27,452 nucleotides of DNA from a bacterium (GTDB lineage: Bacteria; Bacillota; Clostridia; Lachnospirales; Lachnospiraceae): the NCBI GenBank assembly GCA_004562765.1, contig SFRL01000062.1:1-27452 (forward strand), in the 5' to 3' direction. A model generated the notes under the pieces. That model was not told the origin of the DNA, made no database searches, and saw only the letters and a list, made by a program, of their open reading frames with translations. The position numbers and the translations under genes are program-made. Below are positions 22,727 through 27,452 of the stretch, piece after piece; position 1 is the first letter of the stretch, and the number at the start of each line of letters is the position of its first letter.

Positions 22727-23878
22727 TTACCTCGTGCTGACGGCCTTGTAGTTGTAGACCGGTCGAATGATCTTGTTGATAGTTACGGTGTCCCGGATCA
22801 CCTCTTTGATCTCGTCTATGCTTCGGTAAGCGAAGGGGGCTTCGTCCAGAGTTTCTTTTCCGATGCAGCTGGTGTAGATGCCTCTCATTGTTGCTTTGAA
22901 GGAGGATACGGTATAGTGGTTCTTGACCTCCTCCCGTTTCAGGATCCTGCCCGCCCCATGAGGTGCGGAGCAGTTCCAATCAGTGTTTCCCAGACCGGTT
23001 CCTAGAAGGATGCCGTCCCGCATGTTGATGGGAATGATAACTTTTTCACCGGCTTTTGCGGATATGGCGCCTTTCCGGAGCATGGGGGAGCCAAAGGCAG
23101 TGATGGTTTCCGGGGAAGCGTCCACATAATTGTGGATGCATTCGTAGGAGTCGAGTATTTTCCATTTCATGCCCTTGATCAGCTCATCTAAAATGATGGC
23201 TCTGTTTAGGGATGCAAATGTCTGAACGACTTGAAGGTCATGCAGATAATCCTCCATGAGAGTGTCTTTCAGCCAGGTGAGTTCGTAGGGGCAGTCTTTC
23301 CCTTGGACCCGCAGTTGTTTTTGCCCTTCGTTTAGGTAGTATTCGGTCACTTCTTTGCCGAGGTGTCGGCTGCCGGAGTGGATCACGAGAAAGAGATTAC
23401 CTTCACCGTCCTTGTCTGCTTCGATAAAGTGGTTTCCGGATCCAAGGCTGCCGAGACTAAGAAGTGCATTCTCTGCGCGGATGTGCTTGTAGCTTCTTAA
23501 CTCGGCAAGGTCAAAGGCCTTTGCAAAGCGGTGGGCAGTGGAGCGGATGGCAAAGCCTGAGGGGACCTGTTCCCGGATGACGGTGTCCAGTTTCTGATAT
23601 TCGATTTTTTTCCCCTTGATCTGTGTCAGCGTCATGCCACAGCCGATATCGATGCCGATGAGTGACGGCATGACCTTGTCGTCGATGGTCATGGTCAGTC
23701 CGATGGTGCCCACCTTTCCGGGATGGACGTCGGGCATGACCCGGATGCGACAGTTTCTGGCGCTTTCCTGATCGCAGATCATCTGCAGCTGTGCGACTGC
23801 GTACGGATCAATGGCAGTTTCTTTGTTGTTGGTTGTAAATATTTGAGCAGAAGTATAAGATCCTTTGATCGTTTCCAT
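22727..23878 (-). CDS. rtcB: RtcB family RNA ligase (tRNA-splicing/RNA-repair ligase)
   Basis: A 383-residue short-form RtcB, which joins 2',3'-cyclic phosphate or 3'-phosphate RNA ends to 5'-OH ends using GTP and Mn2+. Conserved segments are RIRVMPDVHPGKVGTIG (from 44), IGIDIGCGM (74-82, metal-binding Asp and Cys), GSGNHF (147-152), VIHSGSRHLG (165-174), HNYVD and SAPHGAGR. The last contains the guanylylated His307. It is shorter than E. coli RtcB (408). METIKG is taken as the start because homologues begin there; a GTG 48 nt upstream is the alternative. It heads a four-gene operon with the four-Cys protein, MoxR and the VWA protein, behind a structured leader. Confidence 0.94.
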   Translation of the reverse strand: METIKGSYTSAQIFTTNNKETAIDPYAVAQLQMICDQESARNCRIRVMPDVHPGKVGTIGLTMTIDDKVMPSLIGIDIGCGMTLTQIKGKKIEYQKLDTVIREQVPSGFAIRSTAHRFAKAFDLAELRSYKHIRAENALLSLGSLGSGNHFIEADKDGEGNLFLVIHSGSRHLGKEVTEYYLNEGQKQLRVQGKDCPYELTWLKDTLMEDYLHDLQVVQTFASLNRAIILDELIKGMKWKILDSYECIHNYVDASPETITAFGSPMLRKGAISAKAGEKVIIPINMRDGILLGTGLGNTDWNCSAPHGAGRILKREEVKNHYTVSSFKATMRGIYTSCIGKETLDEAPFAYRSIDEIKEVIRDTVTINKIIRPVYNYKAVSTR

Positions 23879-24028
23879 GATGTTGATTTCCTTTTCCGTA
23901 TATACAAGAGGGCATAAAAATAACACCTCTGTTCAGAGATGCTGGAAATCTTTCCTTGGATTCTTCTTTGAAATGGGCAGAATATGCCTGTGATTCATGA
24001 CAATCATATTTCATGCGGAGCGTGAAAT
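23879..24028 (-). other. Structured leader between the 26-codon ORF and rtcB
   Basis: In the minus-strand RNA, ATTTCA and TGAAAT (24008-24028) form a hairpin at the stop of the small ORF. A second short hairpin (ATCTCT GAAC AGAGGT, near 23927-23942) is followed by GTTATTTTT, which resembles a weak terminator. The ribosome site of rtcB (AAGGAA) lies near 23890. This could be an attenuation region. Confidence 0.4.
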
Positions 24029-24109
24029 TTATTGTATACAAATAGAAGGAAGGATAACCATACCTCTTGCTATGAAATTGTTGCTGTTTGTTTTGTAATT
24101 GTTTGTCAT
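24029..24109 (-). CDS. 26-residue leader peptide upstream of rtcB
   Basis: A short ORF with an excellent ribosome site (AAAGGAGGCC, 5 nt before the ATG). The first ten residues after Met are TNNYKTNSNN, with five Asn and one Tyr codon; a hydrophobic end with one Cys follows (GMVILPSICIQ). It lies about 45 nt inside the transcript from the promoter at 24161-24189 and about 150 nt before rtcB. The strong ribosome site argues that it is translated. A regulatory leader peptide is the likeliest role, but a small functional peptide is possible. No family is recognised. Confidence 0.55.
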   Translation of the reverse strand: MTNNYKTNSNNFIARGMVILPSICIQ

Positions 24110-24160
24110 TGTAATGGCCTCCTTTCTGTGATTGGTTGATCGTGTTTCTTTCAAGTTCCA

Positions 24161-24189
24161 AGTATAACAGAATAGTTGAAATATGTCAT
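24161..24189 (-). promoter_or_regulatory. Promoter of the rtcB operon
   Basis: Read on the minus strand: ATGACA (24189-24184), a 17-nt spacer and TATACT (24166-24161). This is a sigma-A-type promoter; I see no sigma-54 element of the kind used by RtcR-controlled rtcB operons of Proteobacteria. Confidence 0.65.
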
Positions 24190-24297
24190 TAAACTTGTAG
24201 TTCAATTTTGCTCCTGCTACGCTCATCCGACATGGTAAGGATACCTGCACAGGATGACAGATATTGACATTCTGGCAATGATTTGTAAAAAAAATCC

Positions 24298-24315
24298 GAT
24301 ATATTCAATCGGCAG
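24298..24315. repeat. 18-bp direct repeat, left copy
   Basis: GATATATTCAATCGGCAG is repeated exactly at 25864-25881, so the two copies bracket the second MATE gene and its promoter. Read on the minus strand, this copy is a CCGAT...ATCGG hairpin followed by eight T residues, a possible terminator. Confidence 0.75.
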
Positions 24316-24355
24316 GAAAAAGAAAAGTGCTGAAAGGCCGGCAAAGATTTGATAC

Positions 24356-24384
24356 TTGACAGTTTCCATTGTCTTTAGTAAAAT
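24356..24384 (+). promoter_or_regulatory. Promoter of the second MATE gene
   Basis: TTGACA (24356-24361), a 17-nt spacer and TAAAAT (24379-24384). The transcript would begin near 24391, leaving a leader of about 120 nt. Confidence 0.8.
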
Positions 24385-24429
24385 ATGTTTTGCTTGCTCG
24401 GAGGGCAAATCATTCGTTGGAAATGGTGA

Positions 24430-24484
24430 GCTGGATAAGGCAACAGACTGAGATGTTTGTTTCTTATCCGGCTTTTTTGTTTTT
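24430..24484 (+). terminator. Terminator hairpin inside the MATE leader (candidate attenuator)
   Basis: GCTGGATAAG (24430-24439) pairs with CTTATCCGGC (24463-24472; one G-U pair) and is followed by TTTTTTGTTTTT. The hairpin lies between the promoter and the ribosome site of the exporter gene, so the gene is expressed only if it is bypassed. The upstream leader (24391-24429) has TTTGC...GCAAA pairing but no riboswitch class I recognise. Confidence 0.8.
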
Positions 24485-24509
24485 GAGAGAATTACAGATC
24501 GGAGGAAAT

Positions 24510-25859
24510 ATGATGAAACAGACAAAAAGTTTCACGGAAGGAAAAATTTTTCTGCCACTGGTTCAATTTGCGCTGCCGGTGCTGTTTGCGCTACTGTTGC
24601 AGACGATGTATGGCGCAGTTGACCTGATGATCGTCGGGCAGTTTGGCGGAGACCTGGCAGAGGTATGCGTATCGGCAGTTTCTACGGGAAGCCAGATCAT
24701 GCAGTCGTTGACTGTAGTGATCACAGGGCTTGCGATGGGCCTGACTGTTTATGTGGGAAAGGAAATTGGTGCGGGAAAGAGGGAGACGGCAGGTCAGATC
24801 ATCGGAAGCGGTATCTGCCTGTTCGGTTTGATCGCAGTGATAGTTACAGTGGTGATGGTGTGCGCCGCTCCGTTTCTGGCAAGGACCATGCATGCACCTG
24901 AGGAAGCACTGGAGCAGACGGTTTCTTATATTATTATTTGCTCGATCGGTGCGATTTTTATTGTGGCGTATAATCTGGTGGGTAGTATTTTCAGGGGAAT
25001 CGGTGATTCCAAAGTACCGCTTATGACGGTAGCGATCGCATGTGTCTTAAATATCGCAGGGGATCTGCTGTTGGTAGCCGGTTTTCATATGGGTGCTGCC
25101 GGAGCGGCGATCGCTACTGTGGCGGCGCAGGCGGTCAGCGTTCTGATCTCGCTGCTTATTATCCGGAAACGGGAACTTCCATTTCAGCTTTCGGTCAGAG
25201 AGATACGTCCGAACGGAGTTTATATCGGGCGGACCTTAAAGCTTGGCATACCGATCGCGTTACAGGATCTGCTCGTCAATATCTCGTTTCTTGTGATCCT
25301 GGCGATCGTAAACTCGCTGGGACTCACTGCATCGGCAGGCGTCGGAGTGGCAGAAAAGCTGTGTGGATTTATCATGCTGGTTCCGTCTGCATTCATGCAG
25401 TCGATGTCTGCCTTTGTCGCACAAAATATTGGAGCAGGCAAGCCGGAACGGGCAAAGAAAGCGTTGCTTTGCGGTATTGTATCCTCTCTGGCGGTCAGTG
25501 TTGTGATGGCGTATTTTACGTTCTTCCACGGCAATCTTCTGGCAGGGATCTTTGCAAAGGACACACAGGTCATTCTGGCGGCGGCGGATTATCTGCGGGC
25601 GTTTGCGATTGATTGTCTGTTGACCTCATTTTTATTTTGCTTTATCGGCTATTTCAACGGCTGCGGGAAAACGACCTTTGTCATGCTGCAGGGGATCATC
25701 GGTGCGCTTGGTGTCCGGGTTCCGGTCTCATGGATCATGAGCAGACAGGCGACGGTAACACTGTTTCGCATCGGTCTGGCAACGCCGGTTTCCTCCTTTG
25801 TGCAGATCATATTGTGCGGATGCTATTTTGGGTTCATGATGCGCCATTCGCGTGAATGA
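24510..25859 (+). CDS. MATE family efflux transporter (second copy)
   Basis: A 449-residue MATE exporter with about 12 membrane helices, only distantly similar to the one at 2031. Typical segments are FALPVLFALLLQTMYGAVD, then GQFGGDLAEVCVSAVSTGSQ, the inter-half linker with LKLGIPIALQDLLVNISFLV, and AFVAQNIGAGKPERAKKAL. The start is the ATG at 24510 with GGAGGAA directly upstream (a second ATG follows at once); translation could be in frame further upstream, but that lies in the leader. Expression is likely controlled by the leader terminator. It converges with the DUF4143 remnant with no gap. The substrate is unknown. Confidence 0.92.
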   Translation: MMKQTKSFTEGKIFLPLVQFALPVLFALLLQTMYGAVDLMIVGQFGGDLAEVCVSAVSTGSQIMQSLTVVITGLAMGLTVYVGKEIGAGKRETAGQIIGSGICLFGLIAVIVTVVMVCAAPFLARTMHAPEEALEQTVSYIIICSIGAIFIVAYNLVGSIFRGIGDSKVPLMTVAIACVLNIAGDLLLVAGFHMGAAGAAIATVAAQAVSVLISLLIIRKRELPFQLSVREIRPNGVYIGRTLKLGIPIALQDLLVNISFLVILAIVNSLGLTASAGVGVAEKLCGFIMLVPSAFMQSMSAFVAQNIGAGKPERAKKALLCGIVSSLAVSVVMAYFTFFHGNLLAGIFAKDTQVILAAADYLRAFAIDCLLTSFLFCFIGYFNGCGKTTFVMLQGIIGALGVRVPVSWIMSRQATVTLFRIGLATPVSSFVQIILCGCYFGFMMRHSRE

Positions 25860-25860
25860 T

Positions 25861-26670
25861 TCAGATATATTCAATCGGCAGTGCCAGCAGGTTTTCTCTC
25901 AAATAAGTTTTCTTATCAATGAGACAGAGAATAATACCCATTCCTCGGGATTTTTCCTTTACCTTGTCAAGGATAGGGTTGGCTGCACCCATAGTTGCCT
26001 TTGGATTACCGGACATTTTGATCTCTATCGGATAAAGACAGCCGTCTTCTTCGATAATGAGATCAATCTCATTTTCAACGGATGCTTTTTTGTCTTTCCC
26101 TCTGTAGTAGAAAATGTTGAATTTATAGTCTTTCCCCTCGTTGGTATATGATTTGAGTATTTCAGATACGATAAAGGTTTCAAACATATTCCCGGCCACA
26201 GCAGAGTTTTTTAAGGCATCAGCAGTCAGCCATCTGGTGAGATAGCATGCAAGCCCGGTGTCTCTGAAATAGATCTTTGGTGTTTTGATAGCTCTGTTCA
26301 ATGCATTTGCACTGTAGGGCTGTAATAAGAAAACAATGCCTGTTCGCTCCAGAATCGAGATCCAGGTTTTTATTGTCGGCTCACTGACACCTACTTCGCT
26401 GGCAATTTTTGCATAATTCAGCATTTCACCGGTTCTTGCCGCAACTGATGTAAGAAATTTTGTAAAAGTAATGCTGTCTGCTGCAATGAGTTCATTGATA
26501 TCCCGTTCAAGGTAAGTTGAGACATAGGAGGAGTAATACTCCTGCCAGTCTCTGTCTATATCATATAATTCCGGATAAGATCCTTTGTGGATGATTTCCC
26601 ATAAATGCGCATATGGCTTCAACTCTTTTTCACGCTCTTTGATATAGCTGTCTGTGGGAATAAAATGTCT
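25861..26670 (-). pseudogene. DUF4143 ATPase, 5'-truncated (AAA domain missing)
   Basis: The frame covers the C-terminal DUF4143 half of AAA_14/DUF4143 ATPases (full length about 400-430 residues). Family stretches are GSYPELYDIDRDWQEYYSSYVSTYLERDI, the HTH-like YAKIASEVGVSEPTIKTWISILERTGIV, KIYFRDTGLACYLTRW, GNMFETFIVSEI, and ENEIDLIIEED with PIEIKMSG, a PD-(D/E)XK-like fold. The natural end LALPIEYI is present. Homology extends 16 codons upstream of the TTG at 26622 (IPTDSYIKERE) to about 26670, where a stop follows and the Walker A/B domain is absent. It is therefore a decayed gene, though a short product from the TTG cannot be excluded. Confidence 0.8.
25864..25881. repeat. 18-bp direct repeat, right copy
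   Basis: Exact copy of 24298-24315. Here it encodes the last residues (LPIEYI) of the DUF4143 frame on the minus strand. Confidence 0.75.
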
Positions 26671-26777
26671 ATTCTAAAGTCATATATTATTTCAGTCGCG
26701 ATTGATGAGTTTGTCAAGCTAGATAACGACTAATCTAACTTCCCACACCGAAAAGGATTATGATGTAACTATTATAG

Positions 26778-26807
26778 TTGAAATAGAGGACTATATGTTG
26801 GTAAAAT
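26778..26807 (+). promoter_or_regulatory. Promoter of the sensor kinase gene
   Basis: TTGAAA (26778-26783), an 18-nt spacer and TAAAAT (26802-26807). The Shine-Dalgarno of the next gene follows 15 nt later. Confidence 0.55.
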
Positions 26808-26837
26808 AAGGGCAGCATACAGAGGAGGAGATTCGTT

Positions 26838-27452
26838 TTGAAACTACGGTTAAGAGAGAAAATTTTGCTGGTGTGTTTATGCAGTATACTGGCGGCTTTG
26901 GGAATACAGACGTTTTTGTATCAGAGAGCTTCAGCAGAATTGATTTATACACAGGCGGAAAATGAAAGCGTTCATACGCTGGAAAACATGCAGAATGAAT
27001 TGTATACGTTCTTTAAAAATATTGAGAGTGGATTGATTGAAATTTATAATGACAAAGATTTTATACAGGATCTGGGTGATAATGAGTCTATACAGAGCCT
27101 TCAGGAAATGTATTATAGAAAAGCGTATACACTGGCAACGGAAAATTTTGAAACATCGGATGACGTGGTTGCACTTTATGTGTATACAGTGGATCATGAG
27201 ATCATCAGTACATATCGAAGAGCTGTGACGCCAAAGCACAACTATCCGAAAGATATTTATGAGAGTGAGACTGCTAATAATGCCAAAAAAGTTAAAGAAT
27301 ATATTGCATCGGAAGAGAACAATATATTGATTTCCAGTTATTATAATGCATCTCGTGAGAAAAACATTGTTCGATTTGTATTAAAAATTTATAATAACAC
27401 GAATTTGAATGACAAGATTGGTTACATCGTTTGTGATATCGACAGTACTGTT
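26838..27452 (+). CDS. YesM-like sensor histidine kinase, N-terminal part (3' end outside the window)
   Basis: An open frame of 205 codons runs off the right edge. It starts with TTG at 26838, 7 nt after GAGGAGGAG. Residues 1-25 are a basic start plus hydrophobic segment (LRLREKILLVCLCSILAALG), then an extracytoplasmic region (EYIASEEN, YYNASREKNIVRFV, GYIVCDID) that resembles the Cache sensor domain of YesM-type kinases. These respond to extracellular sugars or other solutes and usually pair with an AraC-type regulator encoded next. The HAMP and kinase domains would lie outside the window, so the kinase call is by resemblance of the N-terminus. Confidence 0.7.
   Translation, partial: MKLRLREKILLVCLCSILAALGIQTFLYQRASAELIYTQAENESVHTLENMQNELYTFFKNIESGLIEIYNDKDFIQDLGDNESIQSLQEMYYRKAYTLATENFETSDDVVALYVYTVDHEIISTYRRAVTPKHNYPKDIYESETANNAKKVKEYIASEENNILISSYYNASREKNIVRFVLKIYNNTNLNDKIGYIVCDIDSTV

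Noticed and set aside
23879..23926. A longer rtcB product beginning with GTG at 23926.
   Set aside because: The extra 16 residues do not resemble RtcB, whose homologues begin at the Met-Glu-Thr-Ile-Lys-Gly position. The internal ATG also has an upstream purine-rich site.
24190..24355. Possible sigma-54 or RtcR-type control elements upstream of rtcB.
   Set aside because: I looked for GG-N10-GC type elements and saw none well placed; the -35/-10 pair at 24161-24189 suffices.
24385..24429. A 14-codon peptide with Trp codons in the MATE leader, which would suggest peptide-controlled attenuation.
   Set aside because: Its ATG lies upstream of the predicted transcription start and has no ribosome site, so it is probably not translated.

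Overview
The window (27,452 bp) reads as chromosomal DNA of a Gram-positive anaerobe of the Clostridia, most likely a Lachnospiraceae gut bacterium. This rests on gene content: a TPP riboswitch with ThiT, a MecA-like adaptor, a small alarmone synthetase, Rpn-type nucleases, DUF4143 ATPase remnants, a YesM-like sensor kinase, and strong Shine-Dalgarno sites with TTG and GTG starts. I see no tRNA, rRNA, CRISPR array or intact IS element.

Left part (1-4278): the end of a peroxiredoxin gene (ahpC) with a stand-alone AhpF N-terminal-type disulfide protein; a TPP riboswitch driving the thiamine transporter ThiT; and a MATE exporter followed after 1 nt by an NADH pyrophosphatase (nudC).

Phosphate and stress block (4279-10931): mecA, relQ-corA and ppk1-Na/Pi cotransporter. 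Hexamer repeats resembling PhoP boxes (TTYACA-like, about 11-nt period) lie before relQ-corA, before ppk1, and before an unannotated unit of about 97 nt between nudC and mecA. That unit looks like a small RNA: a 5' hairpin, a C-rich anti-Shine-Dalgarno stretch and an intrinsic terminator. If the boxes are real, one phosphate-starvation regulon would tie together alarmone synthesis, Mg2+ transport, polyphosphate synthesis, Pi uptake and an sRNA.

Sugar block (11055-16678): 1-phosphofructokinase, an HPr with Lys at position 46, and a PTS enzyme I gene broken by a deletion of about 80 nt with a frameshift. Then come a LacX-type aldose epimerase, a membrane protein fused to a HAD-like domain that lacks its catalytic Asp, and a MIF-type tautomerase. 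Two identical 24-bp repeats flank the epimerase gene and encode the same C-terminal tail on two unrelated proteins.

Accessory island (16679-19568): an Rpn nuclease remnant, an AT-rich orphan gene, a full-length Rpn nuclease, more copies of the repeat and several hairpins.

Minus-strand operon (24189-19569): a promoter, a 26-codon leader ORF, then rtcB (RNA ligase), a four-Cys small protein, a MoxR AAA ATPase, and a protein with tandem metallopeptidase domains plus a VWA domain. The tight spacing suggests one system coupling RNA repair to a MoxR/VWA machine. It is the best candidate here for an under-described system.

Right end (24190-27452): a second MATE exporter behind a leader terminator and flanked by an 18-bp direct repeat, a 5'-truncated DUF4143 ATPase, and the start of a YesM-like sensor kinase that runs off the window.
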